From contig JAGTTD010000014.1 of the NCBI GenBank assembly GCA_018398585.1, positions 18,661,387-18,725,386 of the forward strand: a DNA stretch of 64,000 nucleotides, read 5' to 3'. The notes under the pieces were generated by a model. It ran no database searches, was not told the origin of the DNA, and worked only from the letters and a program-made list of their open reading frames with translations. The DNA comes from Simmondsia chinensis (lineage: Eukaryota > Streptophyta > Magnoliopsida > Caryophyllales > Simmondsiaceae). How positions within the stretch are numbered: the first letter of the stretch is position 1; each line of letters starts with the position of its first letter. Shown here in pieces: positions 47,900 to 58,844 of the stretch. The position numbers and the translations under genes are program-made.

Positions 47900-48936
47900 C
47901 AAGTGAGGCGTCTCTGCTCTCTCCCATTGTTTTCTAGTAACTCTCAACCGTATTCTTCCTGCTATGGTCATAACATCCTCAGCTGAAATATACTTATTGG
48001 CTTTACCTTATAATTCGTCGAATTCTTTAATCCGTTTGTAAAGGCACCAATTGCGATTTGATCCGCTAATCCTGGTACATCTATCATTTCCCTAGCAAAT
48101 CACCTAACGTAATCCCTTAAAGATTCAAAATCTTTTTGTTGTAGCTGCATCAACTGTGCGATTGTCTTCCTTCTTCTTTTGTTGCTTACAAAGTGCTTAG
48201 AGAAGTGCTCAACGAACTGTGCAAAACTGTCAATTGAACCGGGTGATAGGGAAGAAAACTAGGATTAGGCTACTCCTTTTTAAAGTGGCAGGAAAACATT
48301 TATACCATACTTTTTCTGAAGCATTCTGTATGTACATCCTAGACTTAATGCCTAACAGGTGGTCCTCCGGATCTTGAGATCCATCGAAAAGGTCTATGCT
48401 GGGAACTTTGACTTTTTCTGCCAGGAAAGACAGAATTCTTAATGAAAAAGGACAGTACATACCCGAAACTTAGGGAATCGAGTAAATCTTGGTCTCATCC
48501 AGGGAGTTAATACAGTTCGGCCGATACCTGTGTTCGGTATTGATATTCGTTGTGGACTCGTCCTCCATGCTACCACGGTCCGTTTGCATATTTTTTGAAT
48601 TTTTATTGTTACGATTGATTTCATAATTAGGATGAACTCTTCCCCTTTTCGACCTTTCTTTTTGCCAAGACTCGTGGGCGTAATTATGGCCAATGCATAT
48701 TGACCTCGCGTTCTTAGGGTCCGAATTGTTTTCGGGCTCTTGCCCCGCTAATTTTTCATAAGTTGTTCCAAAACAGTTTGTATATTTTGGAGTTGAGTTT
48801 TCGGAACTAACTCTGTTTCGTCGTCTTGAGTTGGGGGATCCGGGGATCTTGACAATTTGGTCATGTTTATTTCCCACATATGGTACCAATTATGTTTGTG
48901 GTGTTTAGTAGATAGTTGGGAAGAAGCTAAACTCAA
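47900..48936 (-). pseudogene. gag of the Tat gypsy element, broken
   Basis: The 48230-48460 frame reads VKVPSIDLFDGSQDPEDHLLGIKSRM and EKVWYKCFPATLK, the retrotransposon gag core of this lineage. It continues after a frameshift toward 48050-48230 (FVEHFSKHF and SLRDYVR-type phrases). The N-terminal part near 48748-48889 (SRSPDPPTQDDETELVPKTQ) precedes it. Zinc-knuckle-like coding is unclear at 47660-47750. Upstream, 48937-49155 is probably leader. Confidence 0.7.
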
Positions 48937-49152
48937 GCTTTCCTAAGGATTATCAAGATCCCCTTCTTCCCCTTGTGTTTCACTTGCCTTGTTTTCTTTG
49001 TCACCATCTTCTGTTCTTGTATAGTTTTCATGTGAGGGAGCTTAGGTGTTATATGTGGTATGGGTGAAGGGACAAGTGTCCTTTCTTTCCTTACAAGATA
49101 ACTTTTTTTTTTTTTTGTCTTTATCTTTCTTTTAAATATACTTTCAAGGGAG

Positions 49153-49155
<3 letters not shown>

Positions 49156-49212
<57 letters not shown>
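49156..49212. repeat. TA microsatellite
   Basis: A nearly perfect TA run of about 56 bp, directly left of the minisatellite. Confidence 0.95.
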
Positions 49213-49215
<3 letters not shown>

Positions 49216-49769
49216 AGGTGAATTAAGTTGATTTTTCCCCTTACTGGGCGAATTATGTTGATTTTGCCTCTACTGGGGGAATTGTGTTGATTTTTCCCCT
49301 TACCGAGCGAATTATGTTGATTTGCAAATTGTGTTGGTTTTTCTCCTATTGGGCGAATTGTGTTGATTTTACCCTTACTGGGTAAATTGTGTTGGTTTTG
49401 CTCTTTACTGGGCGAATTGTGTTGGTTTTGCTCCTACTAGGCGAATTGTGTTGATTTTTCCCCCTACTGGGCAAATTATATTGGTTTTACTCTTACTGGG
49501 CGAACTGTGTTAGTTTTGCTCCTTAATGGGCGAATTGTGTCGGTTTTACTCCTTACTAGGCGAATTATGTTGATTTTTCCCTACTGGGCAAATTGTGTTG
49601 ATATTTACCCCCATTAGGTGAATTGTGTTTGTTTTTCCCCTACTCGGCAAATTGTGTTGGTTTTTCCCGTGCTGGGTGAATTGTGTTGGTTTTTCCCGTA
49701 CTGGGCGAATTGTATTGGTTTTTCTCCTACTGGGCGAATTTTGTTGGTTTTTCCTCCTACTGGGTAAAT
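49213..49769. repeat. minisatellite, about 30-bp unit, left block
   Basis: About 18 tandem units with consensus close to GTTGGTTTTTCCCCTACTGG followed by GCGAATTGT. Units vary in length (28-32 bp) and at the ATT/GTT, GCG/GTA/GCA and CCC/CTC positions. The array continues after the inserted LINE at 50947-51030. It lies upstream of gag of the minus-strand Tat element and may be part of its LTR or leader. Reading frames crossing it are incidental. Confidence 0.9.
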
Positions 49770-50505
49770 GAGAAGCTGGAACTGTGGAGAGGAGCTTTAG
49801 AGTCGAAGGATTTACGACTAAGCAGAGCCAAGACTGAGCATATGGAACTCAAGTTCGATCCCTATACCACGCCTAGCCGAGAAGAAGTTAAGATTGGTCA
49901 TGAGGCCATATCGAAGAATGAGAGATTCAGGTACTTAGGGTCCACGATACAGCACAACGGCGAAGTGGACGAGGATGTCAGCTACAGGATCACAGCGGGA
50001 TGGCATAAGTGGAGGATGGCCTCTGCGGTACTTTGTGATAGGAAGTTCCCCTTGAAGCTAAAGGGAAGATATTATAAGACGGTTGTGAGGCCAGCAATGG
50101 CGTATGGTGCGGAGTGTAGGGTGATGAAACAACATCACGCACAGAAGATGAAGGTGACGGAGATGCGAATGCTGAGGTGGATGTGTGGACACACAAGAAA
50201 AGATAGGATCAGAAACGACATCATAGAAGCAAATTAGGTGTAACATCCATTGAAGATAAATTAAGGGAGCAACGTCTGAGGTGGTTCGGGTATGTTAGAA
50301 GGAGACCGGACAACGCTCCAGTTAGGAGATGCGAACAACCCCTTACTACATTAGGCAGAAGAGGCAGAGGCAAACCAAAGAAGAGATGGATTGAGACGAT
50401 CCGACAAGACCTCGCCCACCTTAACCTCCGGGAGGAGATGGCCTTAGATAGGGCCCTATGGAGGGCTAGCATAGGGGTATTAGATGATCCGGATGGAGTA
50501 GGGTA
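49770..50505 (+). pseudogene. RTE LINE reverse transcriptase C-terminal region
   Basis: The frame reads LRLSRAKTEHMELKF, FRYLGSTIQHNGEVDEDV, ITAGWHKWRMASAVLCD, LKLKGRYYKTVVRPAM, MRMLRWMCGHTRKDRIR, phrases found in plant RTE-clade LINE ORF2 proteins. A TAG at 50235-50237 and a frame change follow. The rest (LRWFGYVRRRPDNAPVRR, RGRGKPKKRWIE) is in another frame up to a TAG at about 50503. The catalytic half of ORF2 was never inserted. Confidence 0.85.
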
Positions 50506-50946
50506 GTCTTGGTCTCTACCCTATCTTTGTCTCTATCTTTGTCTTTATCTTTATCTTTGTCTCTACCTTACCTATCCCTATCTCTTTCTCACTCTCTTTC
50601 TTTATCTCTTCTACCTCTATCTCTATCCTCTATCTATAGCCCTTTCTTTAAACCCTTTTTTCATTCTCACCTTATCTGTGCTTAATGCCTGTGCACACTA
50701 TATTTATTTATTTATATTCTATATTCTTCTTTTTTTTTTTTGGGCCATTCTCATGCACCTTTTGATGCTTCTCCTGTTGCCAGGTCTTGGGCTGATTGAT
50801 GCGGACAAACTTTTTAGGCTGGGGGTCCTCTGAAACAGCCTCCCTTCAGGGTGGCCCCTGAAGGAGGAATACTGTGTACATCTACCCTCCCCAGACCCTG
50901 CTTTTGCGGGAGCCCTAGGAGGCACTGGGTTTGTTGTTGTTGTTGT
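49770..50946 (+). mobile_element. 5'-truncated RTE-type LINE inside the minisatellite
   Basis: The insert starts within ORF2 coding and ends in TGTTGTTGTTG. It is flanked by GGGTAAAT (49762-49769 and 50947-50954), an 8-bp target duplication within the minisatellite unit. It comprises C-terminal coding (49770-50505), a pyrimidine-rich 3' UTR segment (about 50510-50660, repeated TATCTTTGTCTC), and the conserved tail block (50760-50946, CCCTTCAGGG and GCACTGGG) found alone elsewhere in the window. Confidence 0.88.
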
Positions 50947-51030
50947 GGGTAAATTGTGTTGGTTTTTCCCTACTAGGCGAATTGTATTGGTTTTTCCCTT
51001 ACTGGGCGAATTGTGTTAATTTTTTGCTTT
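50947..51030. repeat. minisatellite, right block
   Basis: About three further units of the 30-bp repeat (GGGTAAATTGTGTTGG, TACTAGGCGAATTGTATTGG, TACTGGGCGAATTGTG), a continuation of 49213-49769 after the LINE insertion. AT-rich sequence with a poly-T run follows to 51236 with no gene. Confidence 0.85.
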
Positions 51031-51236
51031 TGCGTTTTTTTTTTTAAATATGAACTACAAACATAATCGTTATCAAACAAATAATTAAATCATCTTTCCT
51101 TTCCTATTTAATAAAGTCTCTATTTTATTCAATCGCAAGTCTCCTGATCAAAAAAAATGCAAGTCCATTTATTTTGATCTTACTATGCCTATCAGGTATA
51201 TTATGAATATGATCAGAGGCTGGCTCAAATACTAAT

Positions 51237-52050
51237 TGTTGGAACGAATTTCAAATTTTTTTTCCTAATTAATTAGATTAATGCAGCGGAACAGTTTAAA
51301 ATTCATAATTTTAAATCTACAGGTGATTTAAAATTTTTAATTTTAAATCTACAGACTTAGAATTTCTAATTTTTAATCTACATGCCTTTACTCTAAAAAT
51401 ATTTATAATAATAGCATGAATAATAGCTAGCATAATAAAATAATGTAAATAAACAGAGAAGCAAAAAACTAAAAAGGAAAAGAAAGCAGAATACCTAGAT
51501 ATTGCTCCAATAAAGAAAAAAGGGAAACTCGGAAAGCTTCTACGCAATCACCTCAAAAACCCAGAGTGTGGCTTCCGAAAAATATTAAACTAAAAGAAAA
51601 ATTACAGTGGAAATTTTCTTTCTTTTAGTTCTCTGCAAGCCAACACTTTCAGAAAACTTTTAATATTAAAATTGATGCTAAACCTTAATTTTAGTACCCC
51701 TATTTAGAGTAGGTAACTGGAGTGTGAAATATCACAAAAACCGAATTGGGATACCCAAAAATAATCCAAAACGACATCATTCCATGTACCTAGCACAGAA
51801 ATGGCTTGCCCAACAAGCTAGCGCCATGTGGCGCTACGCCTACGTTCGTGGATTGCCCCCATGGTGGTCTTCAGCCCCCGACACATGTTGCTTGCTGGTT
51901 GGTCAACCCCTTTAAACACGGATTTCTGCGTTGTTTTTTCAATTTTTTTGTTTTACTTTGTTTTCCAAATGTAAAAATTCATCTTACGAAATTTTGAATT
52001 TGAAAAAATTTTATTTATAATTTTAATTTCTATTCATGAATAATGTTTAG
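51237..52050 (-). repeat. 2-kb copia LTR (copy A), left part
   Basis: It starts TGTTGGAACGAATTTC like the other family copies. It follows them through AGCGGAA, TTTAAATCTAC and CATAATAA-TGTAAATAAACAGAG to ATTCATGAATAATG, where the Athila-like element is inserted. GCTGGCTCAAATACTAAT just left of it (51219-51236) resembles a mutated Met-tRNA PBS on the minus strand, so this was a 5' LTR. The right part is at 61952-63499. Confidence 0.8.
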
Positions 52051-53669
52051 TGATGCTGTATTTGGTGTTTGCTTAGCAAGTACACTAAGTCGTATCAAGT
52101 AATACAGAGTGAGTAGAGTATCGTTCCCACTAGGATTGATTATTGTATGAGTACCAAAATTAGTAGCTTTAGCACTATTTGGAAGGCTAAAAATTGAAGT
52201 TTTTGTTATGTAATAAACAAAAGAAAAAGAACTAAAGAGGTTACTGATTTTTTTTTAAGCTTTTCTGATTTAATTAGGTCCAAGGCATCCAATTTCACCT
52301 AGTTGCATTAATACACCTTTCTATTCTCGGCATTGAAGTTGTTATTGCATGTTGATGGTCGAAAATCCTAATTTACTAAATATTCTCTTTCGAACAACAT
52401 TTAACATACTCTTTTACATATTAAGTCATCAATCTCTTGCATGAATTTTAATAGGAAAAGAGTTTTGAAGATTCATGGTTTTCACTTAAGACCACACAAA
52501 TCGCATTAATCTATATCTAGCATACGCTCAATTTATGGGGTTTATCACTTTAGCATTCATCATAAATTTCCTCTCAGACTCATTATGAATCATTATAGGC
52601 TTTGAATAGTGATCAAGTATTGGAAACTCATGAAGAACAATGATAAACACTTCAACAACGCAATTAACAAAATATTGAATACGTGGAATTAGAAAAGAGC
52701 ATGATTTACAACTTAGGCTACATCGTAGCCTTGGAAAAGCAAAATGAGTTCATGGTAAACATAATATAATACAAAAATAAGACAAAATCCATGAACTTAA
52801 AGAAGAAAAGGATAGAAAAGAATTAGAAAATAAGAAATCACAAACCAAACTTCTTCTTTTCTCCTCCTTCTTCCCTACGAATTTCTACCGAATTCTCTAC
52901 TTTGTATTGGTTTTTTTTTTTTTCCTGAATGAATGATGCAAAACACTTCCCATACCTCTTTATTTGCAGTACATAAGGTTTGGATTACTTAAAATAGAAA
53001 ATATAGCAAGCTTAAAGCTCATTGTACCAACACCCTACTATTGCCGCCTAATTTCTGCAAGTTGCTAAGTTGCTGCTGATTTCTTAAATTTTCTTCAGCT
53101 TTGGCCACCCAAAATCAGTATTCACATAAAGTTGAACATGCTTTTGAAGTTTACAAAAAGTTATTTCACTTGATTTGCCCATTTTGCCACCCAAATTTGC
53201 AAGTTGAAATAAATTGTGCAAGCTTGTTGTTCATTCTCTGCATTTTGCTGTTCTTACTTTTTTTTTTTTTTCCATTTTATCAGCTTTTTTGCCCAAAACT
53301 CAGCCTTGATATCAACCTGAACATGTTAATGTATTTTTTAATCCGTCTTTGCTCTTGATTTGCACATTTTGCCACCCATTTTTGCAATTTGAAGTGAATT
53401 GTGCATGAACTTGGTGATTCCTTTCCTTAGCCATGTAAAGTGCGTCTTTTTGCTCATTTTTTGCTTTTGTTTGATGTATCTTGCATTCACTTATTGATGT
53501 TGATGATATAACCTAGAAAGATTTAGCATAATATGAGTGTTTTTGCAAGGAAATAGCAATAGAAGCAAAAAAGAGCAAAAGTGAATAGTAGCGATAAAAC
53601 TTTGAGGTAAAATGGTTAGAAAATGAACCAAAATAGTATGAATAATTATATACTAAATTGGACTTATCA
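52051..53669 (-). repeat. 3' LTR of the Athila-like element
   Basis: It matches 56815-58429 throughout (CTTAGCAAGT-CACTA-GTCGTATCAAG at the left, ATGAGTGTTTTTGCAAGG and ATATACTAAATT at the right). It ends GGACTTATCA. On the minus strand a GTTTGGGATATT tract precedes the TGATAAGTCC start. Divergence is modest, with scattered substitutions and small indels. Confidence 0.9.
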
Positions 53670-54074
53670 AAATATCCCAAACTTAAATCGTGCTTGTCCT
53701 TGAGCAAGACTAAACATTAAAAAGCAGGATCTCATGCGTTTTAAGAATTTATCACAATTCAAAGCAAGACTATTTCTATTAGAAAAGAATGACCGAGACT
53801 CAAAGTTTTAAGGTTCTAAAGGCAAAACAATCTTTCCAAGGAAAAACCCATCAATCACCTAGGTAACCGAATTCAAAAGTTGGTTAAGTAAATTAAGTTT
53901 ATCCGTTCTTTTTAATCTCAAGACATTCAAACCGAATAAATGACAAAAATCATGCCATTCACAATAAGATTTGTCAAGTATGCGCAAGACTTAAAGCTAT
54001 TCATAAAATTTTATCATATCTTCTTTTTTTATTTATTTATGAGTAACTGATCTGCCCCAGTCAACCTAGCCTAC
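53670..54074. other. interior of the Athila-like element, non-coding
   Basis: AT-rich 3' internal region between the PPT and the triplicated repeat. It includes AAACTTAAATCGTGCTTGTCC near 53680, common in the 3' region of such elements. No gene seen. Confidence 0.5.
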
Positions 54075-54355
54075 GAGTATATCTCCAGCGAGAATCAAAC
54101 TCTTGACCCTTAGGCAATGACCACATGGGTAAGAGAAGCCACCATTGGGACGCTCGCATTATGACTGCGTGAGTATATCTTCAGCGAGAATCAAACTCGT
54201 ACCCCTGGGCGATGATCGTATGGGTAAGAAATGCCACCACTGAGACGCCCTTGTTATGAATTCATGAGTATATCTTCAGCGAGAATCAAACTCCTGACCC
54301 CTGGACGGTGATTGCATGAGTAAAAGAAGCCACCACTAAGACATCCTCATGATAG
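54075..54355 (-). repeat. triplicated 95-bp repeat with SINE-like Pol III box
   Basis: Three direct units start GAGTATATCT at 54075, 54171 and 54266. Each contains CAGCGAGAATCAAACTC, a GACCC-T-GG block, ATGGGTAAGAGAAGCCACCA and GAGACG. On the minus strand GAGTTTGATTCTCGCTGG resembles the B box of tRNA-derived plant SINEs (GGTTCGATTCC). An A box is not convincing. It lies in the non-coding 3' interior of the Athila-like element. Confidence 0.6.
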
Positions 54356-55298
54356 GCAGCACATATCTTAAAATATTTACATGGGATAGCGGTGCTTAGA
54401 GATACTTCCCACAAGTTTTTTTTTTTCATATTTTTCTTTGGACTTAGACATAACTCTTCAAAGTCTATTATGCAAATGGTAATCTTGATGCAAGTTATTC
54501 AAATTTGAGCATCTTTTAGTTAGAAAGAAAGGCCATGCTAACTAGTAAATTCAAATACCACAGTTTTATCAAAATAGTGCCTTAGAATAGATCATGTTTT
54601 GCAATTATAACATAAAAATAATTGATTCTCAGGTTATTCAAATCTAATAGAAGTAAACAAGCTAAAAAGAGTACAAAAATTCCCTAAAAAGCATGATGAT
54701 AAGATCTCCAAAAAATTTTATGGTTTTAAGTTGGTTTAAGATATGCAAGAAAATTAAAAGACTACTGACTCAAACTATAGAAAATGAAAAATATTTTTGT
54801 TGGCTGGCACTATCTACATCCCTATACAAAGGTTCCGAACTCTGGGAGGCACTAATGCCGACTTTAAAATATAAAGTAGGACTGGACATGAAATGTTTGT
54901 GAAAATTTTTGTTCAAAATTTAAAACAGATGTGACAAAATGTCTCTCCCGCCCCAAACTTAAAGTTAACATTGTCCTCAATGTTAAAAGAAATACAAAGA
55001 ACGAAGCAGTAGGTAACAGATACTTTCCAGGTTTGAGGATTGCTTTTTGATGGTGAACGTTATCATCAGGTTACCTCCAAACTTGTTTCAAAAACCTGTT
55101 TGAACAAAATATTCATAAACATGAGAGAATAATAAAAATAAAAGGAAATAACATAAAAGAAGTAAAGAAAGAAATACTTGGGTTGCCTTCCAAGAAGCAC
55201 TTAAGTTATAGTCATTTGCTTGACTTTTTGACGATGATCTATCCCGTGTCTTGAAGGAGAATAGAGTTTCCTCCATCCACCTGCAATGACCATTTTCT
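54356..55298. other. interior of the Athila-like element, non-coding
   Basis: No coding sequence supported. GGGTTGCCTTCCAAGAAGCAC (about 55180-55200) is a phrase often seen downstream of gag in large non-autonomous gypsy elements. Small ORFs on both strands lack motifs. Confidence 0.5.
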
Positions 55299-56176
55299 TC
55301 AGTAGATCTTCCTTGTGCCCTTTTTTATACAACCGCCTCCACCTTCTCTAACCATAGGATCCTTGAGCCTGATGTGCCACAAGTTGCATTTCCTTTTTCG
55401 ATCTTTTCTGCATTTTTTCACTGAGTCGTCCTTGGCTCCGAAAGCCTTTGACTTCGTTAGAAAAGCTTGGCACTCTGTTTCAATCATTGGTGATGGTGGG
55501 TCGATCAAGATAGGTTTGGTCATTGGTGTCGATGGGTCAATCAAGGGGGTTATGTCACATTGAGGTGGTTCTTCTAATGTGTTCTCATCCCTCCATGTTA
55601 TGGCGTTAGTTTGTTCTTCTAGGTCGGTGACGGTGTTGCGAGGCAGGAAATCTTTGGACCTCTCAGAAAGTTCCTCTAATATAGTCCCTACTTGAATTTC
55701 CAAATTATGGAAGGAGGCTTCTTAGTTTCTAAAGTTAGCCTTGGTTCTTGAATTACCTGCATGAACTCCCTAAATGTTTCTTCTAAGTTATATTTCTTTT
55801 CTTGAGATGGATAAGTGGGTGACCAAGGTATTTCGTGATGGTTCCAAGAAAAGTTAGAAGGGTTCATCCATCCTGGACTTTAGGTGTTAAAGTAAGAGTT
55901 GTGCGAGGCTTCTTGATAATTTTACATGTAGTTATACTGTTCAAAACCTAATGAGGAAAAATTGTTACACACTTGGCATTCTATACTAGCATGGTCACCT
56001 GCATAAAATTCACATCCAAGAGTATAAACAACTTTGGCAATTATGTTATCCAATTGTTTTTGAATTAGCAAGAGTTGAATAGATAACATATTAATTTCTT
56101 GAATTCCCAGTTGTGTTCTTGGTACAGTTTGATATTGTGGTCTCATGTAATTTTTGTATGCCATCACCTCTAGCAA
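55299..56176 (-). pseudogene. gag C-terminal remnant of the Athila-like element
   Basis: The 55922-56176 frame reads LLIQKQLDNIIAKVVYTLG then CEFYAGDHASIECQV, like the C-x2-C-x-HxxxEC segment of Athila-type gag. Past a stop, sequence near 55800-55920 gives SPGWMNPSNFSWN-type phrases in other frames, then the 134-aa ORF at 55299-55703, which is acidic and Pro-rich and then basic. No protease or RT follows. It cannot support its own transposition. Confidence 0.65.
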
Positions 56177-56814
56177 AACTGTGTTAAATTTTTGGAAAAG
56201 AAAAAAATAAATATAAAAGTTAAAAGAAAGGTAAAAATAATGTAAAAGTACCCAAATATAAGAATATTACACAAATTTTTAGAAAAATTTTTTTTTTTAA
56301 GGGGGTAGTAATACTAACTTAACTTTGTAAAATTTATCTACTTGAATTAAAAAGTTAAAAGAATGATAAAATTTATAAGAAAACTTAAAAATAGAACAAT
56401 CTAATATAAAAATTTAACAAAAACCAAATTTTAAGGGGGGCGGGGGGGAGATAGTAACACTAATATTTTGAAAATCTTAAAGTACCAATTTTTAATTTCA
56501 AACTTTTTTCAAAGTGAACTTATAAGTCAAAGAAAGTTAAAAACAAAGAGAAAACATAAGAAAAACAACAAAATATCACAAATTTAACAAAACTTTACTA
56601 AAACACAATTTTAAGGGGGTGTTGTATACGAAATTTAAAAAAAAAACTCTACAAATTCAACAAAGTGAATGAAATGAATGAAATAAAATATTCTTCTTCA
56701 AATGTAAACAAAATTTTACAAATTTTTACAAAACAACTTCAAATTAGTACCAAAACTAATTGGTATCAATATCACTCAAATAAGAACAATCCCCGGCAAC
56801 GGCGCCAAAAAACT
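56177..56814. other. 5' interior of the Athila-like element and primer region
   Basis: Very A/T-rich leader with repeated GGGGG-containing TTTTAAGGGGG motifs (about 56299, 56432, 56611). It ends at CCCCGGCAACGGCGCC (56791-56806), the PBS-side junction. No gene. A tRNA match for the PBS was not determined. Confidence 0.6.
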
Positions 56815-58429
56815 TGATGCTTAGTGTTTAGCTTAGCAAGTGCACTATGTCGTATCAAGTAATACAGAGTGAGTAGAGTATCGTTTGCACGAGGATCGTT
56901 ATTGAATGAGTACCAAAATTTGTAGTTTCAGCACTATTAGAAAAACCGAAGTTTGTAGTTTTTTGTTATGTAATAAACAAAAGAAAAAGAACTAAAGAGG
57001 TTACTAATTTTTTTCTAAGGTTTTCTAATTTAATTAGGTCCAAGACATCCGATTTCACCTAGCTGCATTAATATGCCTTTCTATTCCCAGTATTCAAGTT
57101 GTTATTACATGTTGATGGTCGAAAACCCTAATTTACTAAATATTCTCTCTCGAGCAACATTTAGCATGCTCTTTTACATATTAACTCATCAATCTCTTGC
57201 ATGAATTTAAATAGGAAAAGAGTTTTGAAGATTCATGGTTTTCACTTAAGACCACACAAATCGCGTTAATCTATATCTAGCATACGCTCAATTTATGGTG
57301 TTTATCACTTTAGCATTCATCATAAATTTCCTCTCAAACTCATTATGAATCATTATAGGCTTTGAATGGTGATCAAGCATTGGAAACTCATGAAGAACAA
57401 TGATAAACACTTCAACAACGCAATAAACAAAACATTGAATACGTGGAATTAGAAAAGAGCGTGATTTCCAACTTAGGCTCCATCGTAGCCTTGGAAAAGC
57501 AGAATTAGTTCATGGAATACATAATATAATATAAAAATAAGACAAAATCCATGAATTTAAAGAAGAAAAGGATAGAAAAGAACTAGAAAATATAAATCAC
57601 AAACCAAACTTCTTCTTTTCTCCTCCTTCTTCTTCCCTACGAATTTCTACCGAATTCTCTACTCTGTATTGGTTTTTTTTTTTTTTTTCCTGAATGAATG
57701 ATGAAAAACACTTGCCAAACCTCTTTATTTGCAGTACATAAATTTGGGATTACTTAAAATAAAAAATATAGCAAGCTTAAAGCTCATTGCACCAACACAC
57801 TGCTGTTGCCGCCCAATTTCTGCAAGTTGCTAAGTTGCTGCTGATTTCTTCAATTTTCTTCAGCTTTGGCCACTTGAAATCAGTATTCACATAAATTTGA
57901 ACATGCTCTTGAAGTGTACAAAAAGTTATTTCACTTGATTTGTCCATTTTGCCACCCAAATTTGCACGTTGAAATGAATTGTGCAAGCTTGTTGTTCATT
58001 CTCTGCATTTTGCTGTTCTTACTTATTTTTTTCCATTTTTTCATCTTTTTTTTCCCCAAAACTCAGCCTTGATATCAACTTGAACATGTTAATGTATTGT
58101 TTAATCCATCTTTGCTCTTGATTTGTGCATTTTGCCAACCGCTTTTACAATTTGAAGTGAATTGTGCATGAACTTGGTGATTCCTTTCCTTAACCATGTA
58201 AAGTGTGTATTTTTGCTCATTTTTTGCTTTTGTTTGATGTATCTTGCATTCACTTGTTGATGTTAATGATATAACCCAGCAAGATTTAGTATAATATGAG
58301 TGTTTTTGCAAGGAAATAACAATAGAAGCGAAAAAAAAAAAAACCAAAAGTGAGTAGTAGCGATAAAAATTTGAGGTAAAATTGTTAGAAAATGAACCAA
58401 AATGATATGAATAGTTATATACTAAATTG
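56815..58429 (-). repeat. 5' LTR of the Athila-like element, main part
   Basis: Starts TGATGCTTAGTG and parallels 52051-53669. The last 9 bp (GACTTATCA) are at 61938-61946, beyond the copia insertion whose 5-bp flanks are AATTG (58425-58429) and AATTA (61933-61937). Confidence 0.9.
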
Positions 58430-58844
58430 TGTTGGGAAAAAGGAAACTTTTATAGGAAAAATAGATTTTGATGCCGATCGTTGGGTTCACAGTTATGAAC
58501 TATGATCACAACAAAAGACACCTATTAGAGCACTTAAAATAGGAGGCTCTTCTCTTTACCTAAGCCTCCGGTAGGAGAGTCACGCTTCGTGACACCTCAC
58601 GTGCGAGAGCTCCTAGGAATAGGGTTATCTCTATAAATCCCTTTGCTCTAATACCGGTTGTTGCGACGAATTTCAAAAATTCTCCCAAAAGTTTACGCAG
58701 TGGAAGGGGTTTAGAATTCATAATTCTAAACCTAGGGTTGATTTAAAATTCATAATTTTGAATCTACATATTTAAATTCATAATTTAAATCTACATATCT
58801 AAATTCTTAATTTAGATCTTTAGGCCTTTTACTCTAATACATTC

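Noticed and set aside
49683..49769. LINE ORF start within the minisatellite
   Set aside because: The frame runs from tandem repeats into the LINE by chance; the LINE begins after the target duplication at 49770.
54075..54355. tRNA genes or a CRISPR-like array
   Set aside because: No cloverleaf and no A box; the repeats are contiguous without unique spacers, and this is plant DNA.
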